DNA of 34,103 nt from Candidatus Bathyarchaeum sp. (lineage in GTDB: Archaea; Thermoproteota; Bathyarchaeia; Bathyarchaeales; Bathyarchaeaceae): the NCBI GenBank assembly GCA_026014495.1, contig JAOZIF010000108.1, positions 1-34,103 of the forward strand, written 5' to 3'. The stretch's first letter is position 1, and every line of letters begins with the position of its first letter. The notes beneath the pieces are model-generated. The model had not been told where the DNA came from. It saw only the letters and a program-made list of their open reading frames with translations, and did no database searches. Made by a program: the position numbers and the translations under genes. Positions 1-9,032 of this stretch are shown piece by piece.

Positions 1-175
1 CACATCTTGGTCAATACAGTTTTCCTAATTCACCTTCTGATTTGGGCTAGACTGGTACCTACCTGTTAATTTGACTGGACGCTTATACAAAATTTTATAC
101 CATTAAGACTAGAAAATTAAATAAACAACTCTATACCTAACATGTTATCTCGCAAGTAAAAGAGAGGAATTTTTC

Positions 176-481
176 ATGGGCTTTTCAGAAGATTTCGGCA
201 GCTCTCCTGCGCATTCACACGCCAACGGCGTAGTGGTTTACACAACCAGCGGATGCACTAGATGTGACATGCTGAAAAAATGGTTAAAAAACAAAAACAC
301 TGGTTTTGAAGAAAAAAATCTAGAAGACTCAGACGTAATGACCGACCTAGTGATGAGAAACTTTGTTGTCATGTCGGCACCAGCCGTAGAAATTAACGGT
401 CAAGTCTACACAGATAGCCAGATATTCGAAAGCAATGGATTGATCAAACCAGACTTCACTAAAATATTCGGGGTCATGTAA
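176..481 (+). CDS. Glutaredoxin/NrdH-like redoxin (CTRC active site)
   Basis: ORF track; motif VVYTTSGCTRCDMLKKWL; stop codon directly abuts the nrdD ATG (TAAATG). Confidence 0.85.
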   Translation: MGFSEDFGSSPAHSHANGVVVYTTSGCTRCDMLKKWLKNKNTGFEEKNLEDSDVMTDLVMRNFVVMSAPAVEINGQVYTDSQIFESNGLIKPDFTKIFGVM

Positions 482-2683
482 ATGACCGAAATGATTCAAA
501 ACGTCAGACCAATGGTTAGAGGAACCGACGGCTTCATTGTTCCTTGGAGTCGAAAGAAAATTGTGGAACAACTAATAACTGAAACAAAACTGGCTGAAGA
601 ATTCTATGATACGCCTGCAATAAGTGAATATGATGCTGAACAAATCGCTTCTGAAGTCGAAACAAAGGTTTTTGATTTAAATCTCAAGTTCATCAGCGGA
701 CCATTGATACGAGAACTTGTAAACAACATTCTGTTATCAAAAGCTTCACAGAAACCAGAGTTTGCTCTGTATCGAAACATTTTGACTAGGGTAGGTGCAC
801 CAGTCTATAACGCTTACTTGATGGACATGGGAGAAGGCTTTAAAGCAAAAGAAAACGCGAACCTTCAACCTAACCCAGAAACTGCCCACAAACGAAAAGC
901 AGACTGGGTTTCAGGAGAAGAATACCTTCTACTTATGCCTCCACAAATTGCTGACGCTCACTTAGCCGGTGATTTACACATTCACGATTTGGAGTATTTT
1001 GGAACCCGACCTTTCTGTCAAGACTGGGACCTTCGTTACTTCTTCTATTATGGTTTAATGCCCGACGGACTAGGCACAAGAACAAGCATTGCTGGTCCAG
1101 CTAAACATCCAGAAGTAGCAATTCTGCACACCGCCAAAATATTAGCTTCTGCGCAGACAAACTTTGCTGGCGGAGAAGGCTTCTACAACTTCCTAATTTT
1201 CTTGGCACCCTACTTTAGAGGCTTAAGCTATGAGCGAACTCGCCAACTAATGCAAATGATGTTCTTTGAGTACACTCAGGCTTACGTTGCTAGGGGCGGT
1301 CAACTGGTTTTCAGTAACATTCAGGTGCAGCCTGGAGTTCCTGACCTGTGGAAGAACGTTCCCATTGTAATGAATGGACGTGTTGGACCAGACGTTTACG
1401 GAAACTACGAAGACGAAGTCCGTATGATGTTCCGTGCCCTTTACGATGTGGCTGGCAAAGGTGACTACTGGGGAAAGCCCTTCAACTTTCCGAAATTAGA
1501 GAACTCATTGAGTCCAGAGTTCTTCAAGCCTGAATACGATGATGTGTGGCTTGAAGTTCACAAGGTTGTAGGCAAGTTTGGACTGCCCTACTTTGATAAC
1601 CTGATGCCTGACTACAGAGGCTATGGGAAAGGTGTTTCTTGTTACCAGTGTTGTGCTTACTGTTTTGTTGAAACTCCTGAAGACAGTGCAGACTTTTATG
1701 AAAAACTCAACTTTGACGGCGGAAAACACTTCACGATGGGCAGCTGGCAAGTAGCTAGCATGAATCTTCCAAGATTGGCTTACAAAGCGAACGGAAACGA
1801 TGAGGTGCTCTTTGAGGAGAGCCGCAGACTAATGGATTCTGCTCTTGAAGTTTTCAGAGCCAAGAAAAAGTGGATGAATCTTGCCGTGAGCCACGACAGG
1901 ATACCGTTTGCCACACAGCGTCCCTTAGACCCCCGAACTGGAGAGAAAGGAACCACTGCTGTGGATTTTGATGCATTAACCTTTACAATTGGTCTTGTGG
2001 GCGGAAACGAGATGGCACAGTATCATACGGGCTATCAGTTGCACGAAAACATGGAAGGCATCAAAATACTGATCAAATTGATTCTAGAGATGCAAAAATA
2101 CAAGAAAGAACTAGAGCAAAAGAGTGGCTACAAAATAGCCTTAGCCCGAACTCCTGCCGAGTCTACTGCACAACGATTTGCCATATCTGACCTAATAACT
2201 GATGCGTACCGAGGTAACGCAGAAAAACTTGTTAAAGGCGATGTAGGACAAGCCAAGTTTATGCTTGCTAACCACAAGAAAGACGTTCCAGTCTATTACA
2301 GTAACGGGACACATGTTGATGTAGGCGCCAAGATGGGCTTATTTGAACGGATGAACATCGAGCAAAAATTCTTCCCGCTCTTGAATGGCGGAAACATGCT
2401 CCATATTTGGCTGGGAGACGCTAATCCAGACCCTGAAGCCCTCTACAAGCTGACCAAGAAAATCACTACACAAAGCAACATTGGCTACTATGCATACACC
2501 AAAGATTTGACCGTCTGCAGCAGTTGCGCAAAAGTCACTTCACCCATGCGTGAACAATGTCCTAACTGCAATTCTACAGATGTAGAATGGTGGTCTAGAG
2601 TAACAGGATACTATCAGGCAGTTAGTGGATGGAACAAGGGCAAAAAGCAGGAACTCATGGACAGGTACCGAACTGGACTGTAA
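482..2683 (+). CDS. nrdD: Anaerobic (class III) ribonucleoside-triphosphate reductase
   Basis: N-terminal ATP-cone-like region, C-terminal CxxC...CxxC zinc motif (CSSCAKV...CPNCNS) and glycyl-radical motif RVTGYY. Confidence 0.95.
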   Translation: MTEMIQNVRPMVRGTDGFIVPWSRKKIVEQLITETKLAEEFYDTPAISEYDAEQIASEVETKVFDLNLKFISGPLIRELVNNILLSKASQKPEFALYRNILTRVGAPVYNAYLMDMGEGFKAKENANLQPNPETAHKRKADWVSGEEYLLLMPPQIADAHLAGDLHIHDLEYFGTRPFCQDWDLRYFFYYGLMPDGLGTRTSIAGPAKHPEVAILHTAKILASAQTNFAGGEGFYNFLIFLAPYFRGLSYERTRQLMQMMFFEYTQAYVARGGQLVFSNIQVQPGVPDLWKNVPIVMNGRVGPDVYGNYEDEVRMMFRALYDVAGKGDYWGKPFNFPKLENSLSPEFFKPEYDDVWLEVHKVVGKFGLPYFDNLMPDYRGYGKGVSCYQCCAYCFVETPEDSADFYEKLNFDGGKHFTMGSWQVASMNLPRLAYKANGNDEVLFEESRRLMDSALEVFRAKKKWMNLAVSHDRIPFATQRPLDPRTGEKGTTAVDFDALTFTIGLVGGNEMAQYHTGYQLHENMEGIKILIKLILEMQKYKKELEQKSGYKIALARTPAESTAQRFAISDLITDAYRGNAEKLVKGDVGQAKFMLANHKKDVPVYYSNGTHVDVGAKMGLFERMNIEQKFFPLLNGGNMLHIWLGDANPDPEALYKLTKKITTQSNIGYYAYTKDLTVCSSCAKVTSPMREQCPNCNSTDVEWWSRVTGYYQAVSGWNKGKKQELMDRYRTGL

Positions 2684-2702
2684 ACAAGTTAGATTTTGAG
2701 CT

Positions 2703-2719
2703 GGCACATCTGATGTGCC
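2703..2719 (+). terminator. Hairpin downstream of nrdD
   Basis: GGCACATC-T-GATGTGCC perfect inverted repeat followed by a T-rich stretch. Confidence 0.5.
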
Positions 2720-2879
2720 TTTGTTTACCCTTTTTCTAAGACCTTTTATCTAGACTACATCTCATAGTCGATATGTGTAGAATTAAACATGTTGAACAAA
2801 GCACAAGTGATGCTGAAAGAATCAATCTGGTAAACGATTATTAGCAACATGACCTACAAACTGGAACGGGTTAGAAAAA

Positions 2880-3971
2880 ATGAGCACAAGAGAACTGAGG
2901 CTTGGTCGAAACGAAATCAATCACTTTCTAACCTTTATCAAAGATCAGCCTCGCGACTTGATTGGCATCTTGACCAAGCCAAAAGCCATACTCAACTGTT
3001 TGTTGGTTGAATTTCAACATAGACTGCTAAAACCATCTTATGTTGCAGGATATCCATACCACCTGACAATTGATACAGGAAACATTTGTCCTCTACGTTG
3101 TGCTTTATGTCCCACGGGTCAACAAAAAAAGGATTTACCGCAAGGTTTTCTTGCATTTGAAGATTTCAAAAAAATTATCGATGAACTTGGCGATTACTTG
3201 TTAATCGTGGAATTGTACAATTGGGGTGAACCGTTTCTAAACAAGGACTTTTTTAGAATGGTCAAATACGCAAGAGACCACAACATCCTAGTTACAACAA
3301 GTTCCAACCTTAACGTTTTTGATGAACAGATTTGCAAAGACCTGCTATGGTCTGGCTTAAACATACTGATGGTGTCTTTGGATGGTGCAAGTCAAAAAAC
3401 TGTTGAAACCTACCAGCGAGGAAACAATTTCGCAAAAGTGTTTGACAACATAAAAGCCATAGTGAAGAAAAAACGGAAACTGAATATTCGCAAGCCTTTG
3501 CTTCAGTGGAAGTTTTTTGTGACAAGATTCACCGAAAAAGAGGTGCCCAGGGCAAAGAAGCTAGCTAAAGAAGTTGGTGTTGACCAAATAGAGTTTGCGA
3601 AGCTTTTGTGTGACATGAGTCAACGCTTCTTTTTGGATGCTGAGTCTCAGTTCGAGAACGTTAAAGATTGGTTGCCTCATAATGAGCAGTATTCAGCATA
3701 TGCTCGCAACTTGAAGAGAAAGAAAAAGTCGCTTAGTAACGATTGTTCATCTTTGTGGACACGCTCTGTTATGAACTGGGACGGTAGTATCTTTCCTTGT
3801 TGTAATGTTTATGGCGAAAAATGGAGTTTTGGAAATGCACTTGAAGAAGGCTTTTGTGCTGTGTGGAATAATGATGCTTACATGGCTTCACGAAAAATAG
3901 TTGCTAACACAAAGGCTGCAAACAAAAAAACAATTTGCTATATCTGCGCAAAAAATGGAGCTATGCAGTAG
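2880..3971 (+). CDS. Radical SAM protein with SPASM-like C-terminus
   Basis: CPLRCALC (CxxxCxxC) and C-terminal NWDGSIFPCCNVYGEKWSFGN...CYICAKNG. Confidence 0.85.
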   Translation: MSTRELRLGRNEINHFLTFIKDQPRDLIGILTKPKAILNCLLVEFQHRLLKPSYVAGYPYHLTIDTGNICPLRCALCPTGQQKKDLPQGFLAFEDFKKIIDELGDYLLIVELYNWGEPFLNKDFFRMVKYARDHNILVTTSSNLNVFDEQICKDLLWSGLNILMVSLDGASQKTVETYQRGNNFAKVFDNIKAIVKKKRKLNIRKPLLQWKFFVTRFTEKEVPRAKKLAKEVGVDQIEFAKLLCDMSQRFFLDAESQFENVKDWLPHNEQYSAYARNLKRKKKSLSNDCSSLWTRSVMNWDGSIFPCCNVYGEKWSFGNALEEGFCAVWNNDAYMASRKIVANTKAANKKTICYICAKNGAMQ

Positions 3972-3988
3972 AGGGGGAGAAGAAACAG

Positions 3989-5038
3989 TTGGTTAATATT
4001 AATCCACTTAAACTGAACATGCCTGTGATGCGCACGTTACGGCTTTATTCAAAAATAAAGTTGAAAGTGCCTTCTCCAATGTTTGTTGCCTGGGATATAA
4101 CGTACAAGTGTAACTTGGATTGTTTCTTTTGTGACCGCCAAACAATTTATCGCGACAAACTAAACAACGACCTAACCTTAAATGAGGCAAAAACTGTTAT
4201 CGACAAACTAGCTGACGCTGACGTCATGACCATAGGCATCACTGGAGGAGAAGCCTTACTTAGACCTGACCTCGAAGACATAGTAGAATACGCCGTGGAC
4301 AGGGAGCTAGTTGTCACATTAAGCACAAATGGAACTCTCATGACAGAATCTAGGGCACAGGCGCTCGGTAATCTGTGCCAGTCAATATCCATATCCTTTG
4401 ACGGTTTAGCCGATACTCACAATGATGTACGAGGCAAAAAAGGAGCCTACGCTGATGCGATTCGCGGTCTTAAAATTCTGGCAGAAACAAAGCCTCGTAG
4501 TTGTGCGGTTGGAGTAAATTTTGTCTTGAACAAACGTAACTACAAAGAGTTACGCGAAGTCTTTGACGCCGTAAGAAACGTTGGAGCAGACTACTTTTTT
4601 GTCCAGCCTGTTATCGGCTCCAGCTCTTGGGTTATCCCCAAAGACGCCATCGACGGCTCAGTAAAGCAGATTTTAGAGCTGAAAACCAATTATTGCAGCC
4701 ACATATCCCAATCATATTACTTTCTAAGCCACATCTCAGAATACATTAATGGAACTGCTCCAAAGCTTTGTGATGCTGGCACCTTGTATTTGGCTGTAAA
4801 CAATGAAGGAAAACTGTTTTTGTGTCCAGGGATTCCTCGAACCAAAGAGACTTACATTGGTTCTTTGCTTCAGCATTCTATGGTTGATTTGCTAAAAAGC
4901 AAGAGGATGAAAAAAGTTAAAGAAACCATAATTCCAAACTGCAATCCCTGCCTAATGAATTGCACAACAGAATTCTCTTTGCTTGCAAAATCACCTTTAA
5001 AAACAATCTTAAGCAAATATAGCAGTCTTCAGCTGTGA
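3989..5038 (+). CDS. Radical SAM protein with SPASM/twitch-like C-terminus
   Basis: KCNLDCFFC (CxxxCxxC), C-terminal CDAGTLYLAVNNEGKLFLCPG...CNPCLMNC. The track start is 3935; TTG at 3989 after GAGGGGGAG is a likelier start. Confidence 0.85.
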   Translation: MVNINPLKLNMPVMRTLRLYSKIKLKVPSPMFVAWDITYKCNLDCFFCDRQTIYRDKLNNDLTLNEAKTVIDKLADADVMTIGITGGEALLRPDLEDIVEYAVDRELVVTLSTNGTLMTESRAQALGNLCQSISISFDGLADTHNDVRGKKGAYADAIRGLKILAETKPRSCAVGVNFVLNKRNYKELREVFDAVRNVGADYFFVQPVIGSSSWVIPKDAIDGSVKQILELKTNYCSHISQSYYFLSHISEYINGTAPKLCDAGTLYLAVNNEGKLFLCPGIPRTKETYIGSLLQHSMVDLLKSKRMKKVKETIIPNCNPCLMNCTTEFSLLAKSPLKTILSKYSSLQL

Positions 5039-5081
5039 CTAAAAAAGGCAGACTGAAAAAACAACTGAAAAACAAGATGTC

Positions 5082-6170
5082 GTGAATCAAGTGTTTGAAC
5101 CAGACGCCCCAGAAACGAGCGAGTGGCTTCCAGAAAAACGTAAGACTCTCACAAGAACCATCCCCCTTCTGGTGTTAGGTCTGGTTATCTTCATTGCTTA
5201 CCTGTATTTCTTTGTTGACATACCAGAAATGCTTGTAACTATCCAGCAAATCGACATCTTCTACTATGTGCTGGCAATTGCGGCTCTACTGTTAAACATG
5301 CTAGCGTATTCTCTAACCTGGCACAGCATTCTACACTCTCTTTCGATTAAGGTTTCCTTCATGAAGACTATGCTGATTACTTGGGTTGGAGCATTTGTTG
5401 AGTTCTTTGTTCCATCCGAATCAATCGGCGAGGATGTCTCCAAAAGCTATCTTATGGCTAAAGAATCAGGTGAAAACACAGGAAAAGTTGTCGCCTCAGT
5501 TCTTGGTCAACGAATAATCTCAATGGTAGTAACCCTGATTGTCTTGATTTTCTGCTCAGTTTCATTGTTAACTTCACAATACGCCATCCCCTCAAGCATA
5601 TCACTTCTGATTGTAATCGTGTCAATTGGCACAGCAATTCCACTTGTCTTCATATTTCTTTTATGCGTAAAAGAACAGTTGACGCTCAGATTAATCGATA
5701 TGCTAATACGTTTCTGCGTTTTCGTTGCACGGGGACGTTTAAACCTTGAAAACCTAAGAGAAAAAGCAAAAAACTCCTTGGAGGGCTTCCATCAGTCAAT
5801 GGGCTTCTTAGGTAAAAATCCAACAAGCTTGATTCAACCACTGTTTTTTGCTCTGGGGAGCTATGCGCTTAGTGTGCTTGTGTCATACTTCGTTTTTGCG
5901 TCTCTTGGTTACACTGTTAGCTTTGTTTTAATAACCGTCGTGTATTCTCTTAGTCGCAGCCTTCAAAGCATCCCCACCATGTTGCCTGGTGAAGTAGGTT
6001 TCATCGAAATTGTAATGACCTACCTTTATACCGACCTCTTAGCATTAGGACCCCAAGCTGCCGCAATCAGCGCCGCAGCAACCGTTCTCACACGAGTTCT
6101 ATGGGTGTGGCTTAGACTCCCCCTCGGATTTATTGCACTGCAATGGATTATGCGCAGAGGCCTACTGTAA
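5082..6170 (+). CDS. Lysylphosphatidylglycerol synthase TM-region (UPF0104/flippase-like) membrane protein
   Basis: Multiple TM segments; typical PSESIGEDVSKSYLMAKESGE...LPGEVGFIEIVMTYLY pattern; GTG start. Confidence 0.75.
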   Translation: MNQVFEPDAPETSEWLPEKRKTLTRTIPLLVLGLVIFIAYLYFFVDIPEMLVTIQQIDIFYYVLAIAALLLNMLAYSLTWHSILHSLSIKVSFMKTMLITWVGAFVEFFVPSESIGEDVSKSYLMAKESGENTGKVVASVLGQRIISMVVTLIVLIFCSVSLLTSQYAIPSSISLLIVIVSIGTAIPLVFIFLLCVKEQLTLRLIDMLIRFCVFVARGRLNLENLREKAKNSLEGFHQSMGFLGKNPTSLIQPLFFALGSYALSVLVSYFVFASLGYTVSFVLITVVYSLSRSLQSIPTMLPGEVGFIEIVMTYLYTDLLALGPQAAAISAAATVLTRVLWVWLRLPLGFIALQWIMRRGLL

Positions 6171-6312
6171 AATCTTCTGCACATATTACGACAACATGTT
6201 TTAGCCCCAAATTTGCCTTCTTTTAACACTTATATAGCAAATTTAAAATAGCTGATGCCTAATTCATTGCGCAGAATTCTTTGAATCCTATTTGAGGTGC
6301 CAAAACAGGAAA

Positions 6313-7380
6313 ATGGCAAAAGCCAAAACTAACGGAAATTGTAAGACTCAATCCGTTTTATTGTCGGATTCACGCCCAACAAATTGGAGTGACAGCCGTG
6401 AAAGGCAACTAAAACTGAAACGCCAGTCATGGCAAGTTATGGTTGGTAACACGATATTTCTTGAAGCCAGAAACTTGGCTCCCATTCTTGGCTGTGAACG
6501 TGTTTACCTTAAATTTGAGGGCAGCAATCCTACTGGAACCCAAAAAGACCGAATCGCTATGGTGCTTGCCGATCAGGCAGTTACGTCCGGGCTAGAAGGT
6601 ATTGCAACCGCAACTTGTGGCAACTTTGGCGTAGCAGTTGCCTACGCTGCCCGGCATTATGATTTGGATGCGCACATCTACATTCCCAGAAAATATGATG
6701 TGCCAAAGGATCGGCTAAAACGTATGGAAAATTTTGGTGCAAAAGTTCACTTTGTTGATGGCTACTATGAGGATGCGGTGGCTTACTCTTCTCAGCAGGC
6801 AATAGAAAACAATTGGTTTGATGCTAACCCTGGAGTAAACGAGGTTCCTGAATTGTCTTTAGCCGCTTATGGCGAAATTGCGGTTGAAATTTATCGCGAG
6901 TTGAGGCGAGTTCCCAATTATATTTTCTGTCCTGTTGGAAATGGTACATCTCTTGCGGGAATCTACGCGGGATTCAAAAAATTGTACTTGTCTGGTAAGA
7001 CTATGACTATTCCAAAGATGGTTGCTACCAGCACACGTAGAGGTAACCCCATCATTAAGTCGTTCAAAGAGAACAAACGAACCATATTTGATTTAAAACC
7101 TGAGGAAATCAAAGAGAGCAAAATCAATGAGCCACTAACAAACTGGCATTCTTTTGATGGGCAAATTGCCCTAGACGCAATCTATGAATCTGGAGGCTTC
7201 GCAGAATACGCTTCAGACACAAAAATGCTGGAGTTCTCAAAGCTTGTTCGTTCTGAAGAAGGACTAAGTGTTCTCCCGGCAGCCGCTAGCACCCTTGCTG
7301 TTATGCAAACTCTTGGCAAAGAAGGCTTCATTGTGAAAGGAACGTTTGTAGCCGTTTTGACCGGCAGAGACTTCGATTAA
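6313..7380 (+). CDS. Threonine synthase-like PLP-dependent enzyme
   Basis: YLKFEGSNPTGTQKDR (PLP lysine motif), ATATCGNFGVAVAYAARHY, CPVGNGTSLAGIY. The track ORF starts at 6292 (TTG); the first internal ATG is at 6313. Confidence 0.8.
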   Translation: MAKAKTNGNCKTQSVLLSDSRPTNWSDSRERQLKLKRQSWQVMVGNTIFLEARNLAPILGCERVYLKFEGSNPTGTQKDRIAMVLADQAVTSGLEGIATATCGNFGVAVAYAARHYDLDAHIYIPRKYDVPKDRLKRMENFGAKVHFVDGYYEDAVAYSSQQAIENNWFDANPGVNEVPELSLAAYGEIAVEIYRELRRVPNYIFCPVGNGTSLAGIYAGFKKLYLSGKTMTIPKMVATSTRRGNPIIKSFKENKRTIFDLKPEEIKESKINEPLTNWHSFDGQIALDAIYESGGFAEYASDTKMLEFSKLVRSEEGLSVLPAAASTLAVMQTLGKEGFIVKGTFVAVLTGRDFD

Positions 7381-7398
7381 ATCCTGTCTACCTTTTTG

Positions 7399-7953
7399 TT
7401 ATAACCTGCGTTTCATGATGAGGTCTCCTTTTTTGGTGCTGGAGACTGTTTCAAACCCATGGTTTGCGTAGAACTGCTGTAGTGGAATTCCTTTTTCATC
7501 CTTTAATTCAGTGTCCAATACTATCGCATTGTAATGCTTTGTTTTTGCCCAACGAATCAGAAACTCGATGACAATGTTTCCAATGCCTTTTCCTCTTGGT
7601 CTGACAGCAAAAGTGTCTAGGTAAAATGATTTTTTTGGTTCATCTGGAATTGAGTAGCCAAAAAGAATGATTTGAGGTTCACTGTCTACTGTGAGGAACC
7701 AGAAAACAATTTCTTGCTTTTCAAGGGTCTTTTGTAATTCTTCAAAGGAATAATGCAACTCTCGTCTGAATCCCAAATTCTCTACACTATGAAACCAAGA
7801 GAAGTAATGTTTGTTTAGTTCTGTTGGAAAAACTAGCTCCAGCTTTCCATCATAACTGTTAGCTAGTTCATCTAGAATCTGCCGCCAAAACGGGTTGTCT
7901 TTTTCTGGTTGTTGTATCTTTTTTGCTTCACTCACAGCTTGTTTTCTCCCCAA
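7399..7953 (-). CDS. GNAT-family N-acetyltransferase
   Basis: FYLDTFAVRPRGKGIGNIVIEFLIRWAKTKHYNAIVLDTE...FYANHGFE. Confidence 0.8.
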   Translation of the reverse strand: MGRKQAVSEAKKIQQPEKDNPFWRQILDELANSYDGKLELVFPTELNKHYFSWFHSVENLGFRRELHYSFEELQKTLEKQEIVFWFLTVDSEPQIILFGYSIPDEPKKSFYLDTFAVRPRGKGIGNIVIEFLIRWAKTKHYNAIVLDTELKDEKGIPLQQFYANHGFETVSSTKKGDLIMKRRL

Positions 7954-7983
7954 ACCTACTGGCTGGCTAGCCCGTTCTAAATC

Positions 7984-8976
7984 TTATAGTTTCATTCCGT
8001 AGCGGTTGCATGCAGATTCAAGAAGTCTGCGTACTAGCATATCATATGTGTATCCAGATTTCATTGCCATATACGGATAAAACGACAGGTCATTTTCTTT
8101 GGTGTCAAAATCCATTCCTGGCAGCGGATTTATTTCCAAAAAAAACAGTTCTCCTTTGCTGTTCATGCGAAAGTCTATTCTCGCAAAATCTTTAGCGCCC
8201 AACGCATACCAGATTTCGCGTGAAACCTGCTCAAGAGTGTCTTTTAGTTTCTGTGGAATTTGTGCGGGACAAACATAGTGTTCAAGAGAGTCTAGGACCG
8301 TTTTGGCTCGTTGCCCAAATACGCCACCTACCTCAGGAAACTTGGAAAAATCGATTTCCAGAATCGAGAGAACCTCTGGCTCTTCGTCTGCGCGTCCGAG
8401 TAGTCCAGTGCTGAATTCTCTGCCCTCAATAAACTGCTCAACAAGTATCGGTTGTTGATACTCGTTTATCATATGCTTTAATTTTATTTGCAGTTGTGTT
8501 TTGTCATAAACCAAATTTTCTTCTGTAATACCAATCGACGAGCCTTCTTCGTTGGGCTTGAGAAGATATGGGAAGCCTTTGTTTATTCTCTGTGATTGCT
8601 GAATGTTTTCACACACGTAAAACTTTGGCGTAGATATATCATGATACAAAAGCGCCTTTTTTGTCCACGCCTTGTTTAAGCAAATCGCTGTAGTCAACAC
8701 GTTAGAGCCAACATATGGTATACCTAACATTTCGAGTATGGCAGGCACATGTGATTCACGACTGTCACCCCTTAGTCCCTCTGCACGGTTGAAGACTAGG
8801 TCTGGTTTTGCAGCTTTGATGCTTTCAGCAAAGTTTTCGTCAGCCTCAACAAAAACATATTCATGTCCAGTGGATTTGATGCCCTGTTTTATGAGTTCAA
8901 TCGTGTGAGGCGGGTCATATTCAACCTCAAACTCTGTTTCTGTTTGGCGAGTATTCAGAACTAGCACTATACGCAT
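7984..8976 (-). CDS. D-alanine-D-alanine ligase-like ATP-grasp enzyme
   Basis: PDLVFNRAEGLRGDSRESHVPAILEMLGIPYVGS; LLKPNEEGSSIGI; ARIDFRMNSKGELFFLEINPLPGM. Confidence 0.85.
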   Translation of the reverse strand: MRIVLVLNTRQTETEFEVEYDPPHTIELIKQGIKSTGHEYVFVEADENFAESIKAAKPDLVFNRAEGLRGDSRESHVPAILEMLGIPYVGSNVLTTAICLNKAWTKKALLYHDISTPKFYVCENIQQSQRINKGFPYLLKPNEEGSSIGITEENLVYDKTQLQIKLKHMINEYQQPILVEQFIEGREFSTGLLGRADEEPEVLSILEIDFSKFPEVGGVFGQRAKTVLDSLEHYVCPAQIPQKLKDTLEQVSREIWYALGAKDFARIDFRMNSKGELFFLEINPLPGMDFDTKENDLSFYPYMAMKSGYTYDMLVRRLLESACNRYGMKL

Positions 8977-9032
8977 GACGGATTATCCCACAATAAGAAC
9001 AAATCTAGGTGTAATTAAAATTAGCCCCTCTG

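Noticed and set aside
1505-1750. Antisense ORFs listed opposite nrdD and other long genes (e.g. 1505-1750 -, 25039-25437 +, 30525-30980 -, 28553-28855 -)
   Set aside because: They lie opposite well-supported genes, have no recognisable domains or SD, and look like mirror-image coding artefacts (e.g. VSGVSVSGVSVSG is the antisense of the TPDTE repeat).
2788-2835. Short ORF MLNKAQVMLKESIW upstream of the first radical SAM gene as a RiPP precursor
   Set aside because: Only 14 codons, no SD, no Cys/core-like features; not a credible precursor peptide.
2880-3971. Radical SAM gene as the nrdD activase NrdG
   Set aside because: Too long (363 aa) and carries a SPASM-like C-terminal Cys region; NrdG proteins are typically much shorter.
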